A DNA stretch of 64,000 bases from JAKQDH01 sp029558835 (GCA_035356615.1 DAOQSN010000001.1:186001-250000), one strand, 5' to 3'. Positions 26,020 to 35,123 are shown, numbered from the stretch's first letter. Notes: generated by a model not told the origin, from the letters alone. Made by a program: numbers and translations.

Positions 26020-27345
26020 CTACTGCCTTGTCCACGACAGCATGGTCCGGGCAGCCGCGGCCAGGCGGCGGACGACTTCGAGGTCGCTGCGCAGACCGGT
26101 AGCGATGTCGTCCTTGCTGATTTCACCGCGGGGCAGGATGTCAGGGGGGGATTCCACCGGCACAACGGGCACGTGGGGCAGGCGATTCAGCAGGAAGTCA
26201 CCCAACTCATCCCAGTTGCTGAAGGTGTAATCCGGTCGGCGCTCGGGCGGGAGCTGCATTTCCGGGTCCAGGTGGGCGTACTTACCCTGGCGCAGGCGAA
26301 CCTTCAGGCCGATCCCCGGTCCGAACAGATCGAGCAGCGGCTGAATGTCCTTGTCGTGGCGGTCGCCGATCATCACCAGTCGTAACGGGCGACCGCGCCA
26401 GGCCTGCGCGTCCGCCAGCTTCAGCGCTTGCAGGGCGGCCTGAGGGTGGGACGAATCAGCCGTCGCGGCATGCAGGCAGCGAGCGTAGAACCACGGTGAT
26501 TTCCAGGCCCACATCTCCAGCAGATCGCGGAAGTACCACCACACGCGAACTTGCTCGGGGGCCGCCTCGTGCCGTTCCTCCAGGGCATCATCGAGCCTTG
26601 CGTGCAGCGCCTCCGCGCCCGGCGCGGCCGCCGCTGTTTCCGTGGCCAGGACGCAGCCGGCGAAGAGATCCAGCAGTCCTCGCCGGGCGAGCTTCTCCGT
26701 CTGCACGGACAACAGGCCCTCACTGATGGCCACGAGCGTCGCACCACGGCTGATCAGTGTCTGCAGCGGTGTCCGCACGTCCACGTCGGGTTCGAGCCGG
26801 TCCTCGATGGTTGCATACTGCCGCGACCATGACTGCATCAGGGGTAGTGCCGCGACGCGACGAACCTCGACGCAGAAGTGCTCCGCCCGTCGGTCATAGC
26901 GGCAGAAGTGACGCACTTGGCGCTCGGCTGCGACGCGAACCTCGATTGACCCTGTGCGGGTTGCCCGGTGCAGGCTAAACAGGTCCGCGAGCACGCGCCC
27001 ACGAGCGACCTGCTCGGTGCCGTCGAGGTCAAGGTCGCGCAGCAACCGGGGGTTGGTGGCCGCGGTCAGACACAGAGCGGCCAGGGCGTGCGGATGCCCG
27101 CGCAGATGCAACGGATTGCCCAGCCCCAGGCGCGCGAGTGCTCCGCCGCCGGCGCGCAGGGCCTCGTAGGCCCGCACCGCGTCGTCGCTGGGTACGCCGA
27201 GGTCGTGGAGCGCCAGAAACTCGCGCACCGTCCGGGCATAAGTATCGGCCCCGAGGTGGAGCAGCGTGTTGTCCACATCCAACGCGACGACGAGCCCGCG
27301 AAGATCGCTGCTTGGCTTCTCTCGCGTTGCTGATTCCACGGGCAT
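26020..27345 (-). CDS. HAD-superfamily hydrolase-like protein
   Basis: A 441-residue cytoplasmic protein with the haloacid dehalogenase motifs spread over a large cap. Motif I is VVALDVDNTLLHLG near residue 20 (nucleophile Asp and acid Asp). Motif II is TLVAISEGLLS (Ser). A long helical insertion follows, and LVMIGDRHDKDIQPLLDLFG is motif III/IV with the metal-binding Asp pair. It is much longer than typical phosphoglycolate-type HAD proteins because of the all-helical cap (about residues 40-200) and the insertion between motifs II and III. The substrate is unknown. The start at 27345 is the last ATG before motif I; its ribosome-binding site is weak and the frame is open to 27393. Confidence 0.75.
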   Translation of the reverse strand: MPVESATREKPSSDLRGLVVALDVDNTLLHLGADTYARTVREFLALHDLGVPSDDAVRAYEALRAGGGALARLGLGNPLHLRGHPHALAALCLTAATNPRLLRDLDLDGTEQVARGRVLADLFSLHRATRTGSIEVRVAAERQVRHFCRYDRRAEHFCVEVRRVAALPLMQSWSRQYATIEDRLEPDVDVRTPLQTLISRGATLVAISEGLLSVQTEKLARRGLLDLFAGCVLATETAAAAPGAEALHARLDDALEERHEAAPEQVRVWWYFRDLLEMWAWKSPWFYARCLHAATADSSHPQAALQALKLADAQAWRGRPLRLVMIGDRHDKDIQPLLDLFGPGIGLKVRLRQGKYAHLDPEMQLPPERRPDYTFSNWDELGDFLLNRLPHVPVVPVESPPDILPRGEISKDDIATGLRSDLEVVRRLAAAARTMLSWTRQ

Positions 27346-27452
27346 GGTTGCTGCGTTCAGAGGACTGCGGTTCGCTCGGGCAGGCACCCGCACCTGTCAC
27401 CGAAGCCTGGCTCAGGCAATCATCCTTTGCCCGTTGCCCCCGCCTGGCGGTA

Positions 27453-27655
27453 CGCCCTCCGGGCGGAGCAAGAGGAAGAAAAGGAAGGCAGGCTGCCTTC
27501 CAGGGACTCAAAGTCCCTGGCAACCACCGAGCGCCCTCCGGGCGAAGAGCACGCCTCTTGTTCCGCCCGGAGGGCGGGCGATCGTTGCCAGAGCCTTCCA
27601 GGCCCTGGAGAGTAGCTTCCAGTCCTCCTTCTCTCTCGCCCGGAGGGCGAGCGGA
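27453..27655. repeat. family B repeat pair (CGCCCTCCGGGCG / CCAGGGACT)
   Basis: This gap (27346-27736) has no gene but holds two blocks. The first contains CTTCCAGGGACTCAAAGTCC, CTGGCAAC and CGCCCTCCGGGCGAAGAGC. The second contains CGCCCGGAGGGCG, CGTTGCCAGAGCCTTCCAGG and CTCGCCCGGAGGGCGAGCGG. Both recur, inverted, at 58682-59010. Every sub-block is palindromic, so stable hairpins would form in RNA between the HAD and phosphohexomutase genes. Confidence 0.7.
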
Positions 27656-27736
27656 GCCTGCCGGCGCCACAATGCCTCCCCATGAGCGCATGCCGGTGCT
27701 CGGTGGCACGCGCCACGCCCCCCGTTCCCCGAGCCC

Positions 27737-30082
27737 TCAGCGTGGCGCGCCAATGAGCGCGCGGACGTCGGTGACGATCTGCCGGGCCTGGGCGCGGAGC
27801 TGACCCTTGCGGGCGATCAGTTCGGCACGCTGCGGATGCCCGCCGCAAAGCTGCACGTGGAAGCGCAGGGCGTTCGACGTTCCGGAAGGCCGGATCGTCA
27901 GGTGCGACCGCCGGGCCTCGTCCATGTAGAAGCGGTACCCCTCATCCGGGAACCCGGGCCAGTTGATCGCGTCGTACTTGCCGGTGCGGTAGGCCACCGT
28001 GGCGCGCACGGGCAGGCCGCCCAACGTGAGCTGGCGGGCGGCAAAGTCGCGGTACAGCTCCTCCGCCTTGTCGAGCACCTGCCGCTTCTTGGTGTACCCG
28101 GCCAGGCCCTCGTACTCGCCGTCCAGCGGGTCCGGCTCGTAGTGCGTCGTGTACAGCCCGATCTCCGGGTCGAGGTACAGCTTTTCATCGAGCAGGTCGA
28201 GCAGGTTCGTGCCGCTCTCCTTCGCGTAGGCGGCCAGCTCGGCCACCAAGACCGCGGCGAAGGTGCCGTCCTTGTCGCGCACGTGCCCACCCGCGCCGAG
28301 CGACCGCTCGTCCGGCGGGATGCCGCCCAGCAGCGAGAAGCCGTTGCTCTGCTCGAGGGCCGCCACGTTGGCGCAGCGGTCCGGGCCGTCCATTGCCTCC
28401 CACGTGCAGATGGACCGGTTGCAGAGCTTCTCCTCGGGGCGCAGCTTGCCCTCGTCGTACAGGGGCAGTTGGCCGCCGTCGGTGATACCGGGCGTATCCT
28501 TGCCCAGACGCAGGTCCCAGATCGCCCGCGTGCCGGCCGCGAGCTGCGCGAAGCCGACCCACGTCTTGAGCACGCCCAGACCGTACTTGCGCGCGATCCG
28601 CGCGAGCAGGTCCGTCGTGGTGTGCGACAAAACGATGAACTGCCGCTCGGCGTGGCGCACCTTGCCAAAGCGCTGGACCTCGTACTGCAAGCGATACCAC
28701 AGGATGAGCGACCAGGCATCGTCGGCTGAGAGCAGCGTGTAGTCACGTTCCTCGTTGGTGCCGGGGTGGCGATAGGCGGGGCGTTGATGCGGCGGGACCT
28801 TGACGATAACGCCGCAACGGTCCGCGTCCGGGTCGGTGCCGACGATCAAGTCCACTTCTTCCCAGGCACCGGGGTACTCCTGCTGAAACGCCTGCACGGC
28901 GATGTCGGCCGCCCGCCAGTCGCCGGGGTCGGGCTGCTGCTCCTTGCCCGGATCGCTGCAAAACGCGGGGAACATGCCGTCCAGCGCGTCGAGCTTCATG
29001 ATCCGCCGCACCTGCCGGAAGCCGACGTCGTTCAGCACGCGCGGGACGGCCTTGCGCCCGGAGCCGTTGAAGGCGGAGAAGGCGATGGACAGCGGCCGCT
29101 TGGCCCTGGTGATGAGCTCCGGCTGGAGGAGGAACCCCTTGACGTGGTTCACGTGCATCGAGTGCAGGTCGATGATGCGGTCGGTGCGCCCGGCGTACCA
29201 GCCGGGCGGTGCATCCGGCAGCGGGCTGCCGACGGGCAGGCCGGCATGCTCGCCGCCGGCAAGGGTCTTCCCACTCGGGTCCGGCACACCGCCCAGGAAC
29301 CACAGCCGCTCCCGCGGTGCCTTGTCCAGCGGCAGCAGCTTGATGGCGTCGAACTGCATCTGCTTGATGAAGCGCTCGTAGATTTCCGCCCGCTCGGCCG
29401 GGTCGAACTGCGACCCGTTGTGGCAGGAGAGCTTGAAGCCGTTGTAGCGGAAGTCGTTGTGGCTGGCGGAGATGAACACGCCGACGTCGGCCCGCAGCGT
29501 CGGCACCGCGTAGGTCACGCTCGGGTACATGCAGGCTTCGTCGAACAGGTAGACGGTCCACTCGTAGGCCAGGAAGAGTTCAGCAATCAGGCGGGCGAAA
29601 TCCGCGCCGCGGACGCGGCTGTCAAAGCCCACGACAACTCTGGAGAGCGGCGGCTTGCGCTGCCGGCCGAACTGCGCCACCCCGGCACTGGTCAGCAGCA
29701 GCACCACGTCGTTGATCGTATTGGGGCCCTTGAGGACCGGCGCGTGGACGCCCTGTTCCTTGAGCATCAGAACGGCCTCGCGGTCGGCGCCCATCTTCTC
29801 GCGGATGCCGCCGGTGCCGAAGCTCACGTCGCGGGCGTAGGCGTTGGTCAGGGCGGCCCAGCGCTGCGCCCGGATGGCCCGCCGCAACCCCTCACGCAGG
29901 TTGGGCGAGACGCGGTCGAGCACCTCGGCCAGCAGCCAGCGGCGCAGGTTGGGGACGGTCTTGCCGACCGCATCGTCATAGTAGGTGCCGGTGATGCGGC
30001 CGGCGTCGCGTTCGCCCTTCAGGTACGCCGTGATGCCCGCCTCCGCCTCCGCCAACAGTCGAGTGTCGTCCGTGCTGGCCAC
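27737..30082 (-). CDS. phosphoglucomutase/phosphomannomutase-family protein, unusually long
   Basis: An alpha-D-phosphohexomutase interconverting sugar 1- and 6-phosphates. The 781 residues carry all four site loops: the phosphoserine loop FISASHND with Ser207, the metal loop TDPDADRCG (417-422), a sugar-recognition loop at about 577-587 (EQSNGFSLLGG), and the phosphate-binding RPSGTSNALRF (731-741). FGTGGIREKMG near residue 90 is the usual N-terminal signature. Family members are about 450-600 residues; the surplus lies mainly between the phosphoserine and metal loops and just after the metal loop. The GTG start at 30082 is fixed by AAGGAGG five bases upstream. It presumably feeds nucleotide-sugar or glycogen metabolism. 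Confidence 0.92.
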   Translation of the reverse strand: MASTDDTRLLAEAEAGITAYLKGERDAGRITGTYYDDAVGKTVPNLRRWLLAEVLDRVSPNLREGLRRAIRAQRWAALTNAYARDVSFGTGGIREKMGADREAVLMLKEQGVHAPVLKGPNTINDVVLLLTSAGVAQFGRQRKPPLSRVVVGFDSRVRGADFARLIAELFLAYEWTVYLFDEACMYPSVTYAVPTLRADVGVFISASHNDFRYNGFKLSCHNGSQFDPAERAEIYERFIKQMQFDAIKLLPLDKAPRERLWFLGGVPDPSGKTLAGGEHAGLPVGSPLPDAPPGWYAGRTDRIIDLHSMHVNHVKGFLLQPELITRAKRPLSIAFSAFNGSGRKAVPRVLNDVGFRQVRRIMKLDALDGMFPAFCSDPGKEQQPDPGDWRAADIAVQAFQQEYPGAWEEVDLIVGTDPDADRCGVIVKVPPHQRPAYRHPGTNEERDYTLLSADDAWSLILWYRLQYEVQRFGKVRHAERQFIVLSHTTTDLLARIARKYGLGVLKTWVGFAQLAAGTRAIWDLRLGKDTPGITDGGQLPLYDEGKLRPEEKLCNRSICTWEAMDGPDRCANVAALEQSNGFSLLGGIPPDERSLGAGGHVRDKDGTFAAVLVAELAAYAKESGTNLLDLLDEKLYLDPEIGLYTTHYEPDPLDGEYEGLAGYTKKRQVLDKAEELYRDFAARQLTLGGLPVRATVAYRTGKYDAINWPGFPDEGYRFYMDEARRSHLTIRPSGTSNALRFHVQLCGGHPQRAELIARKGQLRAQARQIVTDVRALIGAPR

Positions 30083-30137
30083 GTCTGCCTCCTTGGGTGC
30101 GACCCGCCGGCCCGGGGGTCGCCGCTGCGCAATGGTT

Positions 30138-30268
30138 CCACCCAAGCGGGAAGTTGGCCGGCGGTGTGGGGTGGCATGGCCAAGCGCAGCGCCGCCATGC
30201 TTCCTCACTCGCCCGATGCTGCCGTCTGCAGCGGCATGCCGGCGCCTTCGGCTTCGGCATGCCGCCCC
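30138..30268. repeat. family A hairpin repeat, copy with extended flank
   Basis: Core 30169-30268 runs from GGGTGGCATGGCCAAGCGCA to GGCATGCCGCCCC. Its ends are inverted repeats and the inner arms are CGCAGCGCCGCCATGC and GCATGCCGGCGCCTTCGGCT. The flank 30138-30168 is the reverse complement of the one beside 24421. It lies in the 421-base gap between the phosphohexomutase start and tRNA-Met; apart from the tRNA promoter, nothing else is seen there. Confidence 0.7.
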
Positions 30269-30417
30269 TCGCTTCCTACTTGCGTGGTCCTATTCAGGCC
30301 TCCATCGCTTTCACCGCGTAGGAGACGGTAGTCGGCCGCCGGTGGGGCGTCAACGGGCAGGGCCTCGACCGCGTGCCGGGGGTGTGCTGCCCTCCGCCCG
30401 GGCGTGGCGGCGTGGCG

Positions 30418-30445
30418 TTGCATGGCCGGCCGGCGCCGCTATACT
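30418..30445 (+). promoter_or_regulatory. sigma-70-like promoter of tRNA-Met
   Basis: TTGCAT, a 16-base GC-only spacer and TATACT, ending 58 bases before the tRNA. The hexamers stand out against a very GC-rich background. Confidence 0.5.
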
Positions 30446-30503
30446 CGACGGCTGGCGCAGAGTCGTGCCGAGTGCGGAGAGCGGACGGTGCGGCTCGGGG
30501 GTT

Positions 30504-30577
30504 GGCGGCGTAGCTCAGCTGGTTAGAGCGTGGGCTTCATAATCCCAAGGGCGTGGGTTCGAGTCCCACCGCCGCTA
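30504..30577 (+). tRNA. tRNA-Met (anticodon CAT)
   Basis: A 74-base cloverleaf: acceptor GGCGGCG/CGCCGCT (a G-T closing pair), D-stem GCTC/GAGC, anticodon loop TTCATAA with CAT, T-stem GTGGG/CCCAC with loop TTCGAGT, discriminator A. The GGC start and overall pattern fit elongator tRNA-Met. An isoleucine tRNA with modified CAT cannot be excluded by eye. The CCA end is not encoded. Confidence 0.93.
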
Positions 30578-30901
30578 CATAGGACCACCTTAAGCGAAAC
30601 CCAGGAGCAGCGTGCCGCTGCCGACGGCGCGTGTCTGCGTACGTGTCTAACGTGCCAGACCGGAGAGGGTGCCGTGCTTTCCCGCGACGGCCGTTGGGGG
30701 TAAGCACGCCTCTGTAGCCGTGGCACATGCCCACCCCCGCCTGCGGCGGGTGAGGGCATGGCACCCATGCTGAACGGATACCTGCCGACGGGCAGGGCGA
30801 CATGCCGCGGCGGCCAGCGCTTGCCGGGAGCCCGCGCGGGCTCGGCGGCACGTCGGGGCGGAGTCTTGCGCCGCGACACCCTTGGCGGGTTGGAGAACAG
30901 C
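30578..30901. other. gap with one inverted repeat
   Basis: Between tRNA-Met and the DUF1080 gene. At 30719-30764, GCCGTGGCACATGCCCA pairs imperfectly with TGAGGGCATGGCACC around CCCGCCTGCGGCGGG; it looks like a diverged family A relative or a terminator-like hairpin. No gene is supported. Confidence 0.4.
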
Positions 30902-31621
30902 ATGACGCACACGCCGTTCGTTCGTTGGCTCATGGCGGTTCTGTTGTGCCTCGCGGGGTTGCAGGCGTCCTGCGTCCGGCGACCGGCGGTAGAGCAGGTT
31001 CCACCGCAGGCGGGTCGCGCACCGGCCGTTGTGCTGAGCGAGAAGGAACGGGCGGAAGGCTTCGAGCCGCTGTTTGACGGCCAGTCGCTCACGGGCTGGG
31101 TTATCATGGGCGATGCGGCCGGGTGGGCGGTGCGGGACGGTGTGATCGTCAGTGAGGGCGGTAAGGGGGGCAACTGGCTGCGCTCGCAGGAACAGTACGC
31201 GGACTTCATCCTCCGCCTGGAGTGGAAGGTGTCGCCGAACGGCAACAGCGGCGTGTTCCTGCGCTGCCCGGCCGCGGGCGATCCCTGGACGACCGGGCAC
31301 GAGGTCCAGGTCACCAACGAGCCGCGCGACGACCTGCACTGCACTGGAGCACTGTATGGAACGGTGGCGGTGAGCCCGCGCCCGCATGAGGCGGCGGATG
31401 TCTGGCACACCTATGAGATTCGTTGCGTCGGCCCGCGGATCACCGTGATCGCCGACGGCCAGACGTGCGTGGACGCCGACGCCGACTCGGTCGACGCGAT
31501 CCGGCAGAAGCCGCGCGCCGGGTATATCGGCCTGCAGGACTCGCACACCGGTCCCGGCGGGATGATTGAGTATCGCAACGTCCGAATCAAGCGGCTGTTG
31601 CCGCAAAGAGGGCAGCGCTAA
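30902..31621 (+). CDS. DUF1080 (3-keto-disaccharide hydrolase-like) exported protein
   Basis: A 239-residue exported protein. MTHTPFVRWLMAVLLCLAGLQASC is a signal peptide ending in a possible lipidated Cys. The rest is one DUF1080 (concanavalin-like jelly-roll) domain: FEPLFDGQSLTGWVIMG, WAVRDGVIVSEGG, FILRLEWKVSPNGNSGVFLR, a loop beginning GHEVQVTN, and the final strands YIGLQDSHTGPGGMIEYRNVRI. Some members hydrolyse 3-keto-glycosides, and the family is greatly expanded in Planctomycetota. GGAG seven bases before ATG 30902 sets the start. The GNAT gene follows after a repeat A hairpin. The sugar substrate is unknown; a role in polysaccharide turnover is the usual expectation. Confidence 0.9.
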   Translation: MTHTPFVRWLMAVLLCLAGLQASCVRRPAVEQVPPQAGRAPAVVLSEKERAEGFEPLFDGQSLTGWVIMGDAAGWAVRDGVIVSEGGKGGNWLRSQEQYADFILRLEWKVSPNGNSGVFLRCPAAGDPWTTGHEVQVTNEPRDDLHCTGALYGTVAVSPRPHEAADVWHTYEIRCVGPRITVIADGQTCVDADADSVDAIRQKPRAGYIGLQDSHTGPGGMIEYRNVRIKRLLPQRGQR

Positions 31622-31634
31622 TGACAAACCGAGC

Positions 31635-31733
31635 GGGTGGCATGCCCAAGCCGAAGGCGCCGGCATGCTGCGGGTGCAACTGCCTGCGCGTCCGGGAGAG
31701 AGCATGGCGGCGCTGCGCTTGGCCATGCCACCC
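31635..31733. repeat. family A hairpin repeat
   Basis: Starts GGGTGGCATGCCCAAGCCGA and ends CTTGGCCATGCCACCC. The inner blocks are GCCGAAGGCGCCGGCATGC and GCATGGCGGCGCTGCGC. It begins 13 bases after the DUF1080 stop codon. Confidence 0.75.
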
Positions 31734-31796
31734 AACGCCGCTCTGACGGGGGAGTTGCGCCAGAGCCCTTTGCGTCACGCGGAGTGTGTAACACCG

Positions 31797-32360
31797 ATGT
31801 CTGAAGAAGTCAGGAAGCCCGTTGTTTTTCTCGTCGGCGATCGCGTGTACCTGCGGCCGCTGGAGTTTGCGGACCTAGCGCTGGCCCAGCGCTGGATCAA
31901 CGATCCCGCCACGCGCCGGGGCCTGACGATTCACTGGCCGATCAACGAGATCGCGGAGCGGAAGTTCATCGAGAAAGCCAGCGAAAGCACGGACCAAGTC
32001 GTGCTGGCCATTGTCCTGCGCGACGGGGACCGGCCCATCGGCGCAGTCGGCCTGCACTTCTTGCGCTGGAAGGACCGGGCGGGCGAGGTCGGCATCATGA
32101 TCGGGGAGGCCCAGTGGCGCGGGCACGGCTACGGGCCCGAAGCCCTGCTGGTGATGCTGCGCTACGCGTTTGAGGAGTTGAACCTCAATCGTGTGCAGAT
32201 CTGCGTCTACGACTTCAACGACAACGCCCGCCGGGCCTACGAGAAGCTCGGCTTCGTGCGCGAGGGCGTCCAGCGCGAATACACGTTCAAAGAGGGACAT
32301 TACGTGGACCAGATCGTCTACTCGATGCTGGCCCGGGAGTGGTTCGCGCGCCAGCAGTAG
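31797..32360 (+). CDS. GNAT-family N-acetyltransferase
   Basis: A 187-residue acetyl-CoA-dependent acetyltransferase of the RimJ/SpeG-like branch. VYLRPLEFADLALAQRWIND opens the fold. RPIGAVGLHFL and AGEVGIMIGEAQWRGHGYGPEAL form motif A, including the acetyl-CoA-binding Q/R-x-x-G-x-G/A turn (QWRGHGYG). VQICVYDFNDNARRAYEKLGF is the typical late signature, followed by FVREGVQREY. The substrate cannot be told from sequence; relatives act on ribosomal protein N-termini, polyamines or antibiotics. The ATG at 31797 has GGAG twelve bases upstream. It may be co-transcribed with the DUF1080 gene, though a hairpin repeat lies between them. Confidence 0.88.
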   Translation: MSEEVRKPVVFLVGDRVYLRPLEFADLALAQRWINDPATRRGLTIHWPINEIAERKFIEKASESTDQVVLAIVLRDGDRPIGAVGLHFLRWKDRAGEVGIMIGEAQWRGHGYGPEALLVMLRYAFEELNLNRVQICVYDFNDNARRAYEKLGFVREGVQREYTFKEGHYVDQIVYSMLAREWFARQQ

Positions 32361-32480
32361 ACTCTGTCAACTGCCTGCGCTGGAGGGGTCTGACGAAGGG
32401 GCACCCGGATAGTCACGAGGCGCGTACCTCCCCCAGTCCCGCTGCAACTGGTCGTCCGGAGCAGGGTCACCACTCGGCCG

Positions 32481-33671
32481 CTAGCCCGGCGGCGACTCTC
32501 GGAAGAACAAGACGAACGCGACGGCGCACAGAACCGTCAATACGCAGGGGAAGAGGAAGATCGGGCGCCAGCGGAACTTCCCCTCTCGCCGGAAGTAGTC
32601 CATGATGACGCCTGTAACCTGCGTCCCGATGAAGTTGCCCAGACCCAGGGTGACTACCGCGATCAGTGCCTGGGCCGAAGCTCTGATATCAGGGGGTGCT
32701 ACGCGGTCCACGTACATTTGCCCCGCGAAGAAGAAGAACGTGTACCCGATGCCGTGGAGGCTCAGCGAGGTGATGACCAGCCACACGGGCCTCATCAGGG
32801 CGAAGATCACGTAACGTGCGGGCCACGCTATCACCCCCAGGGCCAGCGTCCAGCGCATGCCCAGGTGTCTGAGGGACCAGTCCAGCACGAAAGCCATGGC
32901 CGCGATCTCGGCGAACTGCGCGATCGTCATGACGCCCGAGACGTTTTTGTGCTGTACGCCGAGCTCTTCCAGAAACGGCGCCGTGGGAACGTAGTAGAAC
33001 TGTAGTTCGGTCGTCACCACGAATGAGATCAGGAGGAACACGAGGAAGCTCGGGTCTCCCATCATCTTGAACGCGTCGATGAAGGCGAGCGGGTTGCCCG
33101 GCTCCGTCGGCGGCGGCGTGTGAGGGAGAAAGAAACAGAATACTCCCATTATCAGCGAGAACACGCCGGCCAGCATGAGACAGTCACTACCGCGCACGGG
33201 CCACTTGCCTAGCCGGCGCCAACACGCCAGCAGCAGTCCGGCCACGATCCACCCGATGGTGCCCCAGACGCGCACCCGGGGCGCCCAGGTATTCGAGTCG
33301 GTCAAGTGGGTGAACATCAGGGAGTTCACCAACGCCAGGGTGGGCGCATAGAGCAGTGAATACGCCCCCATCAACCCAAACAGGCCCCAGAACTTGGCCT
33401 GCCGGGCGGCCCACAGCAGCAACACGCCCCCGAAGAGGTGCACACCGGCCAGAAAGAACTCCGTGGCCACCCACCGATCGGCGATTTGCCCGCCGATAAA
33501 CGGCGAGACGATGCACGCCAGCCACAACGTCGCATAGATCCAGGCGACCCGCTTGCCGCTCATCTTCAACGGGCCGACCAGGTGGGATGCCAGTACCGGT
33601 GCCCAAGCGCCCCAGATCGCAAACTGAAGAAACATCATGGCGCTCAGGCTGACGTAAAGCTGCCACTTCAT
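32481..33671 (-). CDS. MFS permease (nucleoside/sugar transporter-like)
   Basis: A 396-residue major facilitator with about twelve hydrophobic helices. It starts MKWQLYVSLSAMMFLQFAIW and includes the short loop KMSGKRVAWIYATLWLACIV and FIGGQIADRWVATEFFLAG, in the position of the MFS signature loop. In the second half are GIGYTFFFFAGQMYVDRVAP and DIRASAQALIAVVTLGLG. This arrangement, with the family's MFLQFFIWG-like start and QMYVD motif, fits the nucleoside:proton symporter branch (NupG-like), which in Planctomycetota is often linked to sugar catabolism. It sits beside an isomerase/epimerase-like gene and an oxidoreductase gene on the same strand, which supports uptake of a nucleoside- or sugar-like substrate. 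The exact substrate is unknown. Confidence 0.85.
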   Translation of the reverse strand: MKWQLYVSLSAMMFLQFAIWGAWAPVLASHLVGPLKMSGKRVAWIYATLWLACIVSPFIGGQIADRWVATEFFLAGVHLFGGVLLLWAARQAKFWGLFGLMGAYSLLYAPTLALVNSLMFTHLTDSNTWAPRVRVWGTIGWIVAGLLLACWRRLGKWPVRGSDCLMLAGVFSLIMGVFCFFLPHTPPPTEPGNPLAFIDAFKMMGDPSFLVFLLISFVVTTELQFYYVPTAPFLEELGVQHKNVSGVMTIAQFAEIAAMAFVLDWSLRHLGMRWTLALGVIAWPARYVIFALMRPVWLVITSLSLHGIGYTFFFFAGQMYVDRVAPPDIRASAQALIAVVTLGLGNFIGTQVTGVIMDYFRREGKFRWRPIFLFPCVLTVLCAVAFVLFFRESPPG

Positions 33672-33832
33672 ATCAGTACCCCGTTGCTTTGTTGGCTTTC
33701 CTGCGCGTAACCCTCGATCCGACCCTGCACCGCGCCCCCTCGTTCGCGTCGTCGCTTTCTCTGCCCAACCGCATCCTCGTCGCTCGTCTCGCGCCGCATT
33801 CGTGGGGCGCCCTTGCGGCATCGGCGGAGATC

Positions 33833-34072
33833 ATCCGCAGATTTCGCAGATTACACAGATGAAGAGCAGGGCAACGCAACACCTTCCCGCTTTGAGGGTG
33901 AGCGGGGAATCTATGTCTTCTTACACCACCGAGGCACGGAGAGAATTCCGTCAGTTGTCTCCGTGTCCTCCGCGTCTGCGTGGTGAGGAACCCTTCCGCA
34001 AGCCACCCAATATTCATCACGCACCGACCCGCCCGTCACGCCCAATCTGTGTAATCTGCGCAATCTGTGGAT
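33833..34072. repeat. nested inverted repeat (family H) with GCAGATTACACAGAT arms
   Basis: Fills most of the 411-base gap. The outer arm CGCAGATTTCGCAGATTACA (33836 onward) pairs with the arm 34045-34072 (TGTGTAATCTGCGCAATCTG). An inner pair, ACCACCGAGGCACGGAGA (33925 on) against TCTCCGTGTCCTCCGCG...GTGGTG, is nested inside. Such arms are familiar intergenic repeats in many environmental bacteria. No gene is present. Confidence 0.65.
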
Positions 34073-34082
34073 AGAGCCGGTC

Positions 34083-35123
34083 CTATTCCTCCTGCGCGAA
34101 CGCCGCGTCGAACGCCCGCGCCGACCGGGCGAAATCGAGCTGGCGCATGAACGCCAACGCCTCGGCCGCCCCGTGCTCGCGGTCCATCATGGGGTCCTCC
34201 CATTCCACCGACAGCGGCCCGTCGTAGCCGATGTGGTTGAGGCCGCGGATAATCCCCTCGAAGTCGATCAGCCCGCGGCCCGGCGAACGGAAATCCCAGT
34301 AGCGATCGGCGTCGCCGAAGTCCGCATGCCCGCCGAACACCCCGATCAGCCGCGGCCCCTCCGCCCACCAGGCGTCCTTCATGTGTACGTGCAGAATCCG
34401 CCGGGCGAACGAGCGGATGAACGCCAGGTAATCGACGCCCTGGTAGCCGAAGTGCGACGGGTCGTAGTTGAAGCCGAAGCGCTTGTGGCCCTCAATGGCC
34501 AGCAGGGCCCGGGCGGCACTGCGGATGTCGAAGGCAATCTCGGTGGGATGCACTTCCAGGGCGAAGTACGCGTCCACCTGCTCGAACACATCCAGGATCG
34601 GCTTGAATCGCCGGCCGAAGTCCGCGTAACCCTCGTCAATCTGCTGCGGCAGGTTGGGCGGGAACGAGTACACCAGGTGCCAGATGCTGCTGCCGGTAAA
34701 GCCGTTAACGACCACGCGCTTGAGCTGTTCCTTCACCTTCGCCGGGGCGGCGTCGAAGAAGCGCCGGGCGGCCCGGGCCGTGTCCATCATCTCCTGGGCC
34801 GCACGTTGCCGCACGCCCTCGGGGTCGCCGTTGCCCCAGACGTGCGGTGGCAGGATGGCCTTGTGCCGCTCGTCGATGCGGTCGCAGATGGCCTGGCCGA
34901 CGAGATGGGCGCTAATGGCGAAACAGCCCAATCCGTGCTGCTGGAGAATCTTCCAGCGATTGGCACAGTATTGATGGTCTTTCAGCGCGCGTTGGACGTC
35001 GAAGTGGTCACCCCAGCAGGCGACCTCGACGCCGTCGTAGCCGAACCCGGCCGCCTTCGCGCACATCTGCTCGAACGAGAGGTCCGCCCATTGCCCGGTG
35101 AACAGTGTAATTGGCCTAGCCAT
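34083..35123 (-). CDS. sugar phosphate isomerase/epimerase (xylose isomerase-like TIM barrel)
   Basis: A 346-residue AP-endonuclease-2/xylose isomerase-like TIM barrel. The N-terminus PITLFTGQWADLSFEQMCAKA and the strand FGYDGVEVACWGDHF are typical. Later strands carry the metal ligands: FALEVHPTEIAFD (Glu and His), FGFNYDPSHFGYQG (Asp and His), LHVHMKDAWW (His), and PLSVEWEDPM near the C-terminus (Glu). Members epimerise or isomerise free sugars or inositols. It lies directly downstream of the Gfo/Idh/MocA oxidoreductase on the same strand, a common catabolic pairing in Planctomycetota. The ribosome-binding site before ATG 35123 is weak. The substrate is unknown. Confidence 0.9.
   Translation of the reverse strand: MARPITLFTGQWADLSFEQMCAKAAGFGYDGVEVACWGDHFDVQRALKDHQYCANRWKILQQHGLGCFAISAHLVGQAICDRIDERHKAILPPHVWGNGDPEGVRQRAAQEMMDTARAARRFFDAAPAKVKEQLKRVVVNGFTGSSIWHLVYSFPPNLPQQIDEGYADFGRRFKPILDVFEQVDAYFALEVHPTEIAFDIRSAARALLAIEGHKRFGFNYDPSHFGYQGVDYLAFIRSFARRILHVHMKDAWWAEGPRLIGVFGGHADFGDADRYWDFRSPGRGLIDFEGIIRGLNHIGYDGPLSVEWEDPMMDREHGAAEALAFMRQLDFARSARAFDAAFAQEE

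Noticed and set aside
27420..27680. possible CRISPR-like array because of repeated palindromes
   Set aside because: The blocks differ in length and sequence, spacing is irregular, there are no spacers of constant size and no cas genes nearby.
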